From positions 1 through 25,051 of the IMG/VR virus record IMGVR_UViG_3300032116_001225: a DNA stretch of 25,051 nt; one strand, written 5' to 3'. The translations under genes were made by a program, and so were the position numbers. Source of the stretch: a virus. The first letter of the stretch is position 1; each line of letters begins with the position of its first letter. Positions 6,360 through 15,569 of this stretch are shown one piece after another. Below the pieces are notes generated by a model. The model was given only the letters and a program-made list of their open reading frames with translations, did not search any database and was not told the origin of the DNA.

Positions 6360-6693
6360 AGCTAATCCCTTTCTCTTGTAGTAGTCTTTGGATTCTGGCT
6401 AACTTAAGCTTTAAATCCTCAATGATTGTGTATGCTTCACTGATTTCTTCTCGTGTAGCATGTAGTTGTTGAGCGAGTGTGCTGTTCATCTGCATCAGTT
6501 TCTCGTTCTGCTCAATCAATGTTTTCAATTGATCAGACTGAAGTTTACTAACTTCCGTTACTTGTTGGTGCTCTTGTCCTTTGGATTTAAAGAAGTAAGA
6601 AAGCACCAGGGAAACAAGAATCAGAAATGCAGCTAAGCTTTCCGGTAGGTGTTTGATGCCCGCAAATAGAGCACTGAGAAAAGGAAGTTCCAT
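6325..6693 (-). CDS. Membrane-anchored coiled-coil protein, candidate inner-membrane spanin
   Basis: The 122-residue protein has one membrane helix at about 20-35 (LAAFLILVSLVLSYFF) and a long coiled-coil helix from about 42 to 108, rich in Gln, Glu, Leu and Lys. This is the architecture of inner-membrane spanins (Rz), and the place directly before the holin and peptidase fits. Rz usually has its anchor at the extreme N-terminus and is paired with a small outer-membrane lipoprotein. I did not find a clear lipobox gene in or beside it, so the spanin label is inference. An antiholin or a membrane scaffold is possible. The ATG sits one base after the preceding stop (TAACATG). Confidence 0.7.
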   Translation of the reverse strand: MELPFLSALFAGIKHLPESLAAFLILVSLVLSYFFKSKGQEHQQVTEVSKLQSDQLKTLIEQNEKLMQMNSTLAQQLHATREEISEAYTIIEDLKLKLARIQRLLQEKGISYGDSTTGDHRN

Positions 6694-6694
6694 G

Positions 6695-6985
6695 TTAAAT
6701 CTCTTGAAAGTCTTTGGGGAGGTGTCGTCGTTTTACTTCGTTGATGAATGAGTTCAGGCAATGATCTTTGTCAAAGAAAAGTAAAGCATCGATTGTAGGT
6801 CTTGAAATCCTACCGAACCATTTTCCCTTGACTTCAGATCGAAAAGCTCGACTTGACAGAGTTTCATCTGCTGCACCAAAGGTCAGTGCGTTCAGAAGTT
6901 GACTCGTCGCTACAGTGTTCTGATGACACCACTCTTTAGTTGTACTTAGAATAGTACAGACAAGTATCCGAATACGTAGTACCAT
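6695..6985 (-). CDS. Conserved phage hypothetical protein in the lysis region (96 aa)
   Basis: The product carries a motif series that I associate with small phage proteins found near lysis genes: SQLLNALTFGAADETLSSRA (28-47), then IDALLFFDKDHCLNSF (65-80), and a basic C-terminus (EVKRRHLPKDF). No enzymatic motif or membrane span is evident. Two cysteines near the N-terminus (C10, C20) and one in DHC could matter. The start overlaps the upstream membrane-protein gene by 40 bases; GGAG lies 13 bases before the ATG, so a slightly different start is possible. Function unknown. Confidence 0.7.
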   Translation of the reverse strand: MVLRIRILVCTILSTTKEWCHQNTVATSQLLNALTFGAADETLSSRAFRSEVKGKWFGRISRPTIDALLFFDKDHCLNSFINEVKRRHLPKDFQEI

Positions 6986-7203
6986 GATTGCAAATACACT
7001 CCACCTGAAACAGTGTAAAGTCCATCTCTGATCTCAAATGTTCCGTATCCTTTCTTGTCGTACAACTCTTTAATTGTAGCTACAGCAATCAGGAAAGCAA
7101 AAGCAAAAGGGATACCGAATGGTACCATCACGGAGTAGATCGCTACCCCGTAAACGAAATGTTGAAACTTGTCATTGAGTAGCAGTAATTGTACCTTGTT
7201 CAT
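6946..7203 (-). CDS. Small phage membrane protein, DKxxHF family
   Basis: The 85-residue protein begins with a polar N-terminus, then DKFQHFVYGVAIY (11-23), two hydrophobic spans (about 16-30 and 33-45), and KELYDKKGYG followed by IRDGLYTVSGGVY (58-70). The order D-K-x2-H-F, K-E-x2-D and D-x3-T-x-x-G-G resembles small membrane proteins common beside phage holin genes. Their function is not known to me; a role in lysis or the envelope is inferred from position. A GAGG sequence lies upstream of the ATG. The gene lies 9 bases after the fibre-associated gene. Confidence 0.72.
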   Translation of the reverse strand: MNKVQLLLLNDKFQHFVYGVAIYSVMVPFGIPFAFAFLIAVATIKELYDKKGYGTFEIRDGLYTVSGGVYLQSWYYVFGYLSVLF

Positions 7204-7212
7204 AAAACCTCA

Positions 7213-7650
7213 CTATGCATCTACCGTTGCTGTAGCTGAAAGAGTAATCACAGCAGTGGACAGAATCAAACCACTTGTAGTTCTGATGTCAACGAGAACT
7301 GTAGCGTTACTTGAAGTAGAACCAAAGATTGTCTGGTTAGCTGTGACACTGATCGATCTGGTGGTTGTCAAGGGTAACCACACACCGAATGAACCATCTG
7401 CTGAGCCAGTCAGGATGGCGAATCTCGCTTCGTAGTCTGCAGCATTTCCACCGAGCAACCACTCCGAAGAGTATGAACCATCTGCTCCATTTGCCGTTTC
7501 AAATCTAGCTACACCATCTGATCCTAACTGGTAAGTTGAATTGGCAAACGCTGTAGCTGGAGACACTTTAAAGTCAGAATCGGAAATAGACCTATCGGTA
7601 ATTCGGACTGCTGATCCACCGGCAAGTAGTAGCATTGCAATACCTGCCAT
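7213..7650 (-). CDS. Small fibre-associated structural protein (145 aa), putative
   Basis: The product starts with a hydrophobic segment (MAGIAMLLLAGGSAV) and continues as a Ser/Thr/Ala-rich beta-type protein with a W-x2-G-x-A-x-Y-E-x-R motif (84-96, EWLLGGNAADYEAR) and GVWLPLTTTRS. I recall similar small proteins directly after tail fibre genes in many phages, and I infer a virion or fibre-accessory role. The starting segment is not a clear cleavable signal peptide. GGAG precedes the ATG, and only one base separates it from the fibre gene's TAA. Function remains unproven. Confidence 0.7.
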   Translation of the reverse strand: MAGIAMLLLAGGSAVRITDRSISDSDFKVSPATAFANSTYQLGSDGVARFETANGADGSYSSEWLLGGNAADYEARFAILTGSADGSFGVWLPLTTTRSISVTANQTIFGSTSSNATVLVDIRTTSGLILSTAVITLSATATVDA

Positions 7651-7651
7651 G

Positions 7652-9301
7652 TTAAACTACTCCTGCACCCGTTACGATAGCTTCAGTTGTGCTGTTATAC
7701 CAAATCGTAGCCATACCTCTAGCTGATAGAGTTCTGTTTCCGGTAGAAGTTGATCCTGCTAGTCGCAGTGTCAATCCTGAACCTTGTGTGAGTGTAATAG
7801 GAATACCACTATCATTATAAACAGATAGCGTAGTACCCGCAGCTTGACCAGTATTGAATGTCACACCGGCTGCTGTAGCGAAACACTTACCTGCTTCAAC
7901 ACCACCTGTTACTCTAGGAATGTTGCGATATCCAACTTCGATACCACCGTAAGTTACAACACCTGACGAGTCAATGTTAAGTCTTACTGTGCCACCTGTT
8001 GAAAATGACTGACTCGTTACTGTCACACCAGATCGAGCGATTGCAATTGCATTCTGGAAACTTGAAGCGGCATCGTTTGCAACATCAAGGTTGAACACTG
8101 AAGCATTGCTAGCAATTCTCCATGTTGTGTTACTGGCTGACTGATCTGATTCAGTCAAAAGGATTGCAGGAGTTGCATTTGTAACGTGCAATGGTGCCAA
8201 CGGTAGGGAAGTACCAATACCTAGGAAACCAAGGTTGTTGATTCGAATACCGGACGCAGCAGATGCCCAAGGAACAATACTTAGCGAATTAGATGAACTA
8301 CCCGGGCTTGCACCTGTACCAAACGCAATGTACTGATCACCTGTTACGGTTAACGGATTCCATGCACCAGCCGAAGCTGCTACACCAAATCTAATGAAAG
8401 GACCATCTGCTGTTGAATTTCTGAAGACTACAGTTTCTTCAGCAGTTGTTGAAGTCGTGGACTGTTGAACAATCAGTCGTGTAGTTGATGTACCCGGAAT
8501 AACACCGACACCAAAATTACCCAGGTGATTGAGCCACATGCGAGTAACAGGAGCAAGTGCGTTAGAAGTTCTGAAATGAAGAGTTGTTCTGTTCGAACCA
8601 TCGTTTGTACTTGCGATCTGACTGTCTCTCACTCCTAGACCAGTGTTACCTGCATCCAGAGATAGGACAGTTTCATTTGAACTCAAGTTAGATGAAATCT
8701 TTGCACTTGAAACACCTGACCTGAAGACATCAAGTGGTGCTCCCGGCGTGCTCGTACCGATACCTAGATTACCCGCAGTAGTGTGTGTAGAAACAAGTAG
8801 TCCATTTACATACGTTCTTACTCCAACGTTACCTTCAAGATCAGTAAAGTCAGTGCTTGATACGCTCAATAGATTAGTCGGTGTACCACCTGACAGTCTG
8901 CCTTTATAGGTGACTGTGTTATTCAACGTGATACCATTAGTTGACGAAATACTCAAAGGTTCCCAATTCGTTGCATCACTTGCTGGGTCAGTAGTTCCTG
9001 CACCGCTTGTTCTACGTCTGAAGTTCTGGAAAGTTGTCGGACTCCATACTTGCTGTCCGATTGTGTATGTTGTACCTGAAACCCAAGCTACTGCACCTGA
9101 TGCTAGGACTGCAGCATTAGCGGCAGCATTTGCAAGTGAAGCAGATAGAGAAGCAGAAGATTCCGAGTTACTTACTGCCGATTGAACTTCATTAAGTTCA
9201 AGTGCAAAAGCTGGAAGAGCACCAAGAAAGTTGTCGGCTCTGGTTGGGAAGTTCACAGGGTCGCTACGACTTGGTGGGGTTGGCAATGCTGTTACTGGCA
9301 T
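7652..9301 (-). CDS. Tail fibre protein with carbohydrate-binding-like module and GIGT repeats
   Basis: The 549-residue protein has a typical phage fibre N-terminus (TPPSRSDPVNFPTRADNFLG, 8-27), an Ala/Ser coiled stretch (37-68), a carbohydrate-binding-module-like segment (about 72-112, WVSGTTYTIGQQVWSP to ATNW), and a long Ser/Thr/Gly beta-rich shaft. The shaft includes recurring GIGT units followed by P and L-x-V (NLGIGTSTPGAPLDV near 178, NFGVGVIPGTSTTRLIV near 275, FLGIGTSLPLAPLHV near 361), as seen in trimeric fibres. No self-cleaving chaperone domain is visible at the C-terminus. It is expected to bind the host surface. AAGGATC precedes the start, 9 bases after the upstream gene. Confidence 0.8.
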   Translation of the reverse strand: MPVTALPTPPSRSDPVNFPTRADNFLGALPAFALELNEVQSAVSNSESSASLSASLANAAANAAVLASGAVAWVSGTTYTIGQQVWSPTTFQNFRRRTSGAGTTDPASDATNWEPLSISSTNGITLNNTVTYKGRLSGGTPTNLLSVSSTDFTDLEGNVGVRTYVNGLLVSTHTTAGNLGIGTSTPGAPLDVFRSGVSSAKISSNLSSNETVLSLDAGNTGLGVRDSQIASTNDGSNRTTLHFRTSNALAPVTRMWLNHLGNFGVGVIPGTSTTRLIVQQSTTSTTAEETVVFRNSTADGPFIRFGVAASAGAWNPLTVTGDQYIAFGTGASPGSSSNSLSIVPWASAASGIRINNLGFLGIGTSLPLAPLHVTNATPAILLTESDQSASNTTWRIASNASVFNLDVANDAASSFQNAIAIARSGVTVTSQSFSTGGTVRLNIDSSGVVTYGGIEVGYRNIPRVTGGVEAGKCFATAAGVTFNTGQAAGTTLSVYNDSGIPITLTQGSGLTLRLAGSTSTGNRTLSARGMATIWYNSTTEAIVTGAGVV

Positions 9302-9310
9302 AGTTGATCC

Positions 9311-10231
9311 TTATGTTAGACCCTCAATCTCTAGTTCGCAAATCGAATAAGACGGGTACTGAATTGAAATACTAAAGTCTCTGTAGAAACCATAAACCGT
9401 AAGTGCTGTCCTGTAAGTGTCAGACTCGTCACCGATCCACACACAAGGTGTAGCTCTTAGGTCAGAAAGAATTCGCTGAGTCTTTGCAACGTTACCTGCA
9501 ATGACTTCAATTGGAGAACTTACTCTCTTACTGAATGCTCGTTTAACGAATGAAGTGTTTCCGAATTCGTCAGTTTCTTTCTTTGAGTAGTCGATGATGC
9601 CTACACTTGTTCCATATGGAGTATGTCCAAGGAAGTATTGTGTACCTACTACAATCGTACCAACTTCAGCAGTCTGATTGTCTCTACTCCAAATTGTGAT
9701 GTTGATCGTACTTGGACCAAGAACAAAAGGAATATCGTTGAAGATAGCTTCGGAGTTCTCAATGTTTTCACTGAAGAAATATTCGTACCAGTCAGTGATC
9801 AATACGTCATCAAGTAGAATTGTCTTACTGTATGATACAGATGATCCTGTAACTGTTACCTGAATTGACTTTCCCTTTAACCCAAAAAAGGCTACAGTGT
9901 CGAACCCTTCGGTCATGTCAATTGTGAACGTTACAGTGTTTGTAATGAATGTGTTCTGACTTACCGATCCAGTTGAAACTTGTTGATCGAAAGCAGCGAA
10001 CTTGTTGTTGAAAGAATAGCGTCTCCAGTAAGCAGAGTTAACCGTTGTTCCATTGTAGGGATTCTGGTTAGTGTTCGCCTGGATGCATTGGTACGTATAG
10101 AAATCATTCGTTACATCCACCAGTTGACCCACTGTGTAAGCTGTAACGTTTGACCAAATACTGTTTGTGTTTAGTAGATTAGTTGCACTCACGTTGGAAG
10201 GCAACACAGTTCTAGGTTTTACTACTTTCAT
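9311..10231 (-). CDS. Phage tail structural protein with carbohydrate-binding-like N-terminus
   Basis: The 306-residue product opens with MKVVKPRTVLPSNVSATN and a Trp/Tyr-rich segment (about 25-72, IWSNVTAYTVGQLVDV to NSAYWRRYSF) resembling the small aromatic carbohydrate-binding modules of phage fibres. The rest is beta-rich. The C-terminal part (GIIDYSKKETDEFGNTSFVKR, positions about 212-232 region, and a final ICELEIEGL) resembles a conserved tail protein seen in several phages. It may be the tail-tip or distal-tail component, since it is the first gene after the tape measure. I cannot assign it to a Dit or hub family. GGAAAG lies upstream of the ATG. Confidence 0.72.
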   Translation of the reverse strand: MKVVKPRTVLPSNVSATNLLNTNSIWSNVTAYTVGQLVDVTNDFYTYQCIQANTNQNPYNGTTVNSAYWRRYSFNNKFAAFDQQVSTGSVSQNTFITNTVTFTIDMTEGFDTVAFFGLKGKSIQVTVTGSSVSYSKTILLDDVLITDWYEYFFSENIENSEAIFNDIPFVLGPSTINITIWSRDNQTAEVGTIVVGTQYFLGHTPYGTSVGIIDYSKKETDEFGNTSFVKRAFSKRVSSPIEVIAGNVAKTQRILSDLRATPCVWIGDESDTYRTALTVYGFYRDFSISIQYPSYSICELEIEGLT

Positions 10232-10253
10232 GTTTACTTTCCATGAGGAACGA

Positions 10254-10267
10254 CCCGATGAATCGGG
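10254..10267 (-). other. Small hairpin after the tape measure gene
   Basis: An inverted repeat (CCCGA at 10254-10258, TCGGG at 10263-10267) lies between the tape measure stop and the next ribosome binding site. No T-run follows, so it may be a weak attenuator or RNA processing element rather than a terminator. Confidence 0.35.
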
Positions 10268-10275
10268 CCGCTCTG

Positions 10276-13200
10276 TTATGTGCTAACAACTAGGCTATCA
10301 CCATCAGGTGTAAGTCTTTCGAAGATTCGGACAAGTTTTGCAAGATGCAAAGCAGTAGTCTTGGTATTAACTTCGAGTAGATCGATTCGACTCTGCAGAC
10401 TAAGATCACCTTCTGCGGTTGTACCCGTAGTCAGTGAAGGAAGAGTTCCTGTGTTAGTCAGCAGTCTTTGATTCAGAAGATTCAAAGCTTCAGTATTCTT
10501 TACCGTAGCTTCAACTGAACTCTTCTGCGTCTCAAGCACAAGTTGTTCCATTGAACTTCCACTGAACTTCTCAAGCTTCTCAGCAAACTCCATTACTTGC
10601 GCAAGGATGATTTGCTCCTGAGTCTGAGCTTCCTGTAGTGTTACAGCGTTACTTCTTGCCTTTTCGATTTCTCTAAGTGCAGCACCTTCGATCTTGTCAA
10701 TCGCAGAAAGATCACCGTTGCCAGCCATCGATAGGATGGCAGAGAATGATGTGTCCTCAGTCTGTCTACCTGTAACGAACTCACGAAGCTTTGCTCCACG
10801 AGACGTATATTGATCAACAAACTTGGTGTAATCTTCCTGTGCCTTCTTGGCGTCTTCTAGTGCCCATACCTGCTTTTGCAGTGCAGCAGCAGTTGCATCA
10901 AGAGTCTTGAGTTCCATCTCACGAAGAGTAACCGTATCACCTTGCAGTTCCAGAATCTGTCTTTGCAAGTTAGTGTAATCCGACATGCTGTCAGCTTGGA
11001 ATTCAATCATTTGAGAGAACGCACCTGACACACTGATCAAGTCAGCCAAAAGCTTTTGATCACCCGATGCCTTAATCTCGTCGACTAGCTTCCTGAAGTT
11101 CAGGATACTGTCAGGCATTGCAACACCGAACTTCTCAAACTCTTTACGTAGAACTTCAGTTACGTTAGCATTCTTCTCTTGAGCACTGTAGAACTTGTCG
11201 TAGTACACAGAAAGAGCTTCAGTTGCCTGATCTAGACTACCGAACAGTTGAACAAAACTATCAGCAGCTTTAAAGCCTGATACACTGGACTGATAAACAT
11301 TCCAACCTAGAAGTTTGAACGCTTCATTCATTTGCCCAAGTGTGCTTGACATTCTTGAGATGGTGTCACTTGCTGTTTCACCATATCTCTGGAACTCTGT
11401 CAGGTTAACAATCGAACTGACCATTGCATCACTGATTCGTTTGAATTCATCAGCAATAGCTTGAGCAGCGTCTTCATTTGACAAACCATTCAGGTTCAGT
11501 CTCATGTTGTAGCTGAAGGATGAAATTGCTTCTGTACCGATACCAAGAACACCCGCCATTTCTTCGACAGAGTTCTTTACAGTGAGATACTGAGCTTCGA
11601 TGCCACTACGTAGACCTTCGTCTAGTGCAGAAATGTTAGTAGAACGCTTGTCGCTTCTGAACACACCACCTTTTTGGAACAAGTCAGTGTATGAAACAAG
11701 ATTGCTTGCACCTGTACCCGTGAATGTACCCGAGATACCTGATTGATCAACCTTAGCTTGACTTCTACCGAACAGTTTTGAAATTACAGTTGATCCACTC
11801 AGAATGTTTGCAAGTTTATCACTGATACCTAACTTAGTCAGTGCATTCGTAACATCAGCACTCAGACCTGCACCAATACCTCCAAGTGGACCAAGGTCGT
11901 CTTGAAGTTGTCGTGCGCCAATCTTATTGAAACCCTGATCGTAGAACTTACCACCGACTTTGTATGCAGCAAGTGCAGCAAGTGCGTATGGTCCCATTGT
12001 AGCAAGACTCGGTAATGTGACACTTCCCAACGTAATTGGAGCAGCGGCAAATTTACCAATTGCAGCACCGATACCAATACCTGCACCAGCAGAAAGACCT
12101 CCTGACGCACCAGCAGCGGCAGCACCAGCAGGGCCGCCCATCATTGCATTCGCAAACGAATTGACAATAGGATTAATGAAAGCATCAATCTGAAGAGTAA
12201 TTCTCTGACGAAGAGCGTTTACGATCAGATCACGAAGTTTTTTCTTGGCTGCACCACCACCGTCAATAATGGCAGTAGCGATAACATCCGAGATAGACTT
12301 GCTGATTTCTTGCAGTTTCTTCAGGTAGTCTTCAGCAGCTTTATTTGAAGCATCACCCATTACTACTCTGATTCTATCTGCACGACGACGCAGTGCATCA
12401 TCTTGAAGTTCTTCAGCTTCAGCACCACCACGAGGTAACTTTCTCTGGATATCAGCGATTTCTTTTCTGTATTCAGCTTCAATCTTCAGAAGCTTAATCG
12501 TCTTGTCTTTTTCTTCGTTGGTTTTACCAATCAATGAAGCTTCAATTTCAACTTGAGTAATCGAATCAGCGACTTGCATGTTAAGCTTTTCGCTCTCTTC
12601 AGATAGACTCTGTTGAGCACGCAATACAGCTTCATGCTCGCGCTTCAATTCAGCTTGAGAAGCAGTGTACTCCCTGTTGATTCTGATATTCTTAGGTTGT
12701 TCTGCTGCCAATGCACGAAGTGCAGCGTTTACATTCTCTGTGCTTTCTCCAAACTCAAGTCCAGCTTCAATGATTCTTCTATAGTTTTCACTGTAAGTCG
12801 GAAGGTAGTCTTCTGACTTCAGGAAATACTTCTCAAGAACCGCCAAGGTTTTGATGCGATCTTTTTCGGCGTCATTGTTTTCTCTGGTCTTTGTTACCTG
12901 AACTTCATCAAGTTTACGAAGCCTTTCCATGTCTTTAGCAACAGCATCTAGATAACCACTACGAGATTCAGGGTTTGCAGTTTGACTAGCTAATACACTG
13001 TTCTTTCTGATACTTGCAACCAAACGTTCTCGTTCTGACATGTTGGCTTGAATAAGCTTCAGTGCGCCTTCGTCCAAGTCTCTTTGCTGTTTTGAATACT
13101 CAGCTTGGAGTTTCATTGACTCAGCAGCTTGTTGTCTCGCACGAAGTTCTGTTCTCAGAACATTCAATCTTTCCTGTGCTTGTTTCAGAAGTCTATCATC

Positions 13201-15489
13201 AGTCTTGATCCCGAACCAAGCTGACTGTCTCAGATTGGATTGAATATCATCAACACGATCCTGTGCTTCATCAACCATTCGCTTAAGTGCGCCTGTTGCA
13301 TCCCCACCATCTTTACGTGTAAGACCTTTAATGAAGCTGTCCCATGCATCACCCATCATTTTGGTGATATCAGCCCAGAACAAACCAAGTCCGCTCAGTT
13401 CATCTTTGATTGTAGCAACTTGTTCTCTCGTGATTCTTTCGTACTCAAGCACTGCTCTTTGACCAGCTTCGTACTCGTAACCAAGTCTTTGCAGTTGTTC
13501 GATCTGCTGAATTGTTTCAATGTTCACCATGCCCGTAGTGCGAGCAAGTTTTACCAGTGCATCTACCGGGTCTTTCTGAAGGTCACTGAAAGTCTTAACA
13601 GTTTTCTCGATGGCAACACCACCGTACTTCTCAAGCTCAATAGCAGCTTTAGCTACCATATTGATCTGAGTTGCTGTAAGGTCACCCTCTTTACCCATTT
13701 CTTGCATTACTTCAATGGATTTACCTGCTGAGAAGCCCATGTTTTCCAGGGCAGTAGCAGCAGCAAAACCTTGCGTTGTCGTAATACCTAGAGCACCATT
13801 TGTCAGAGCCATTGATCGAACAAACCTGTCGTTTTCACGAATGGCTTGGATCATACCGATTGGAATAGCCACCAGAGCAGCAGCGATGCCGAATACAATC
13901 GTACCAAAACCTAGGGTTGCAATTCTGAGCAGTGAAGCGTATAGACCTTGACCCGCTTTGTCAGCGGATTCCATCGCTACTCTCATTTGTTTCAATTCGT
14001 CAGACCTACCAACGATAGAAGCAAAGAAATTGATAACAGCATCGCCTGATGATACAATCGCACCCTTGAAGAAACCACCAATAGCAATCGAAGCATCACG
14101 GAATGACGAGGCGATCTGCTTTGCAGCTAGACCCATTGTCTTCGACAATTCTTTAGCATCAAGGTTAGCTTGCTGAATTGCAGCACGAATTTGGTCACCC
14201 TGTTGAATCATAACAATGAAAGGGTTTTGACCTGATGCAAGTGAAATACCAACGTCACCCATCTGCACAGAGACTGCACGAGCTAGGTTATCAGCATTTC
14301 TTTTATTCTCAGCTTCAGCTACTTTCTTGATGCCAACAGAAAGTTCATCGTATTTCTTCTTGGCTGCTTCAGCAGAAAGACCAGAGCGTTCGATGTTTCT
14401 ACGCAGTTTAGCCAGAGCATCAGTATAACGCTGGTTAATTGTGTTGCTGCTCTCGTTGAAATAAGTGTTAAGTCTTTGTTCTAGGTCAACTAGGTACTGA
14501 GTAGCCTTAGCCGATTCCATAGAAGCACGACGTTGTTTTTCAAGCGCAGATGCGTTGTTCAGGATCACACGAGCTTGGTCATCTGTAAGACCTTGCATGC
14601 GAAGTGAAGCACCTTGGTTCGCAACATTAGGACTGAATCCTTCGTTCAGGTACTGAGATTTGAATGCTTGTTGCTTTAGCAGTTCTTCCTGCTTTTTCAT
14701 CAAAGCATTTGTCTTTGCGATAGCAGTAGCTTTTTCATTCTCTGCTTCCAGAGCAGCTTTGGCTTCCTGGCGACGGAGTTCTTCCATCGCTTTTACTTGA
14801 AGCTCTTCCTTGGCCTTAGCTCTTGAAAGCTCGATTGTGTTCTTCGTTAGCTTTTCGATTTCAGCGTTGATCTGCTTGACTGATGAACCTTCAGCTTTCA
14901 TTGCTTCTGTAAGTCTTACGATATCACGAGACAGACCTGCAACTTCTTTTTGACTAAGGTTCAGACCTGAAGCCATTAGCTTGTTGATGTTCTCAAGCTC
15001 TTTGACTTCCTGCTGTAATGCCTTCATGTGACCAACTGATTTGTCAAACGGATTGACACCAGTGATCTTGTTCATGTCTTGGAATGCTTTAGCCAACTCT
15101 TTTAGTTCAGCAGTGGTAGCACCCATCAGTTTGGCAGCAGCCAATTGTGAAGACTGACCCTTTGTGAAACTGTCACCAAGCTTCAACATGCCATCAGCAG
15201 TGTCGATAGTTTGGTTACGCATTACCTTCAGTGTTGTTACTTGCTTCTCAACAGCACGAGCAGCTTTAGAACCAGAAGCTTCAGTATCATCGTTAGCCTT
15301 CTTGATCTTGTCGCTAGCTTTCTTGGTTTCATCAGCAACCTTTTCTACTTGTTGAGTAGACTTAGCGACACCCGCCAACGGCTTAGCCAGCCCACCAAGG
15401 GCTTCTCCTAGTTTGTTGATGTCAGCGATAGCAGACTTAACTGCACTAACATCGACACCAATTTTCAGTGTAGCTAGATCAAGAGACAT
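10276..15489 (-). CDS. Tail tape measure protein (1737 aa)
   Basis: This is the longest gene in the window. The protein is helical and Lys/Glu/Ala-rich over residues about 30-400. It has a segment at about 403-450 like the prophage tail length tape measure family (QMGDVGISLASGQNPFIVMI), a hydrophobic span near 522-546, more coiled coil (about 750-1080), and a Gly/Ala-rich hydrophobic region near 1110-1185. The C-terminal third is helical. It sets tail length and may help DNA pass the host membrane through its hydrophobic segments. Assuming about 0.15 nm per residue, as for lambda gpH, the tail would be near 250 nm. GGAG lies 6 bases before the ATG. It follows the two-frame chaperone, the normal siphovirus order. 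Confidence 0.92.
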   Translation of the reverse strand: MSLDLATLKIGVDVSAVKSAIADINKLGEALGGLAKPLAGVAKSTQQVEKVADETKKASDKIKKANDDTEASGSKAARAVEKQVTTLKVMRNQTIDTADGMLKLGDSFTKGQSSQLAAAKLMGATTAELKELAKAFQDMNKITGVNPFDKSVGHMKALQQEVKELENINKLMASGLNLSQKEVAGLSRDIVRLTEAMKAEGSSVKQINAEIEKLTKNTIELSRAKAKEELQVKAMEELRRQEAKAALEAENEKATAIAKTNALMKKQEELLKQQAFKSQYLNEGFSPNVANQGASLRMQGLTDDQARVILNNASALEKQRRASMESAKATQYLVDLEQRLNTYFNESSNTINQRYTDALAKLRRNIERSGLSAEAAKKKYDELSVGIKKVAEAENKRNADNLARAVSVQMGDVGISLASGQNPFIVMIQQGDQIRAAIQQANLDAKELSKTMGLAAKQIASSFRDASIAIGGFFKGAIVSSGDAVINFFASIVGRSDELKQMRVAMESADKAGQGLYASLLRIATLGFGTIVFGIAAALVAIPIGMIQAIRENDRFVRSMALTNGALGITTTQGFAAATALENMGFSAGKSIEVMQEMGKEGDLTATQINMVAKAAIELEKYGGVAIEKTVKTFSDLQKDPVDALVKLARTTGMVNIETIQQIEQLQRLGYEYEAGQRAVLEYERITREQVATIKDELSGLGLFWADITKMMGDAWDSFIKGLTRKDGGDATGALKRMVDEAQDRVDDIQSNLRQSAWFGIKTDDRLLKQAQERLNVLRTELRARQQAAESMKLQAEYSKQQRDLDEGALKLIQANMSERERLVASIRKNSVLASQTANPESRSGYLDAVAKDMERLRKLDEVQVTKTRENNDAEKDRIKTLAVLEKYFLKSEDYLPTYSENYRRIIEAGLEFGESTENVNAALRALAAEQPKNIRINREYTASQAELKREHEAVLRAQQSLSEESEKLNMQVADSITQVEIEASLIGKTNEEKDKTIKLLKIEAEYRKEIADIQRKLPRGGAEAEELQDDALRRRADRIRVVMGDASNKAAEDYLKKLQEISKSISDVIATAIIDGGGAAKKKLRDLIVNALRQRITLQIDAFINPIVNSFANAMMGGPAGAAAAGASGGLSAGAGIGIGAAIGKFAAAPITLGSVTLPSLATMGPYALAALAAYKVGGKFYDQGFNKIGARQLQDDLGPLGGIGAGLSADVTNALTKLGISDKLANILSGSTVISKLFGRSQAKVDQSGISGTFTGTGASNLVSYTDLFQKGGVFRSDKRSTNISALDEGLRSGIEAQYLTVKNSVEEMAGVLGIGTEAISSFSYNMRLNLNGLSNEDAAQAIADEFKRISDAMVSSIVNLTEFQRYGETASDTISRMSSTLGQMNEAFKLLGWNVYQSSVSGFKAADSFVQLFGSLDQATEALSVYYDKFYSAQEKNANVTEVLRKEFEKFGVAMPDSILNFRKLVDEIKASGDQKLLADLISVSGAFSQMIEFQADSMSDYTNLQRQILELQGDTVTLREMELKTLDATAAALQKQVWALEDAKKAQEDYTKFVDQYTSRGAKLREFVTGRQTEDTSFSAILSMAGNGDLSAIDKIEGAALREIEKARSNAVTLQEAQTQEQIILAQVMEFAEKLEKFSGSSMEQLVLETQKSSVEATVKNTEALNLLNQRLLTNTGTLPSLTTGTTAEGDLSLQSRIDLLEVNTKTTALHLAKLVRIFERLTPDGDSLVVST

Positions 15490-15548
15490 AATGTTCTCCG
15501 GTTGTCGTAAATAAAAGCTTTGCTTGTAAGCCGTTTAGCCAACAAGAA

Positions 15549-15569
15549 AAGCCTTCACTTGGAAGGCTT
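15549..15569 (-). terminator. Weak terminator-like hairpin between chaperone and tape measure
   Basis: An 8-bp stem (15549-15556 with 15562-15569) has a 5-base loop that contains the chaperone stop codon. On the minus strand it is followed by TTCTTG, not a full T-run. It may attenuate transcription into the tape measure gene, which is needed in few copies. Confidence 0.5.

Noticed and set aside
13240-13731. 163-residue plus-strand frame inside the tape measure gene
   Set aside because: Cys/Phe/Ser-rich composition of a complement-strand artefact; the tape measure frame is continuous and coherent here.
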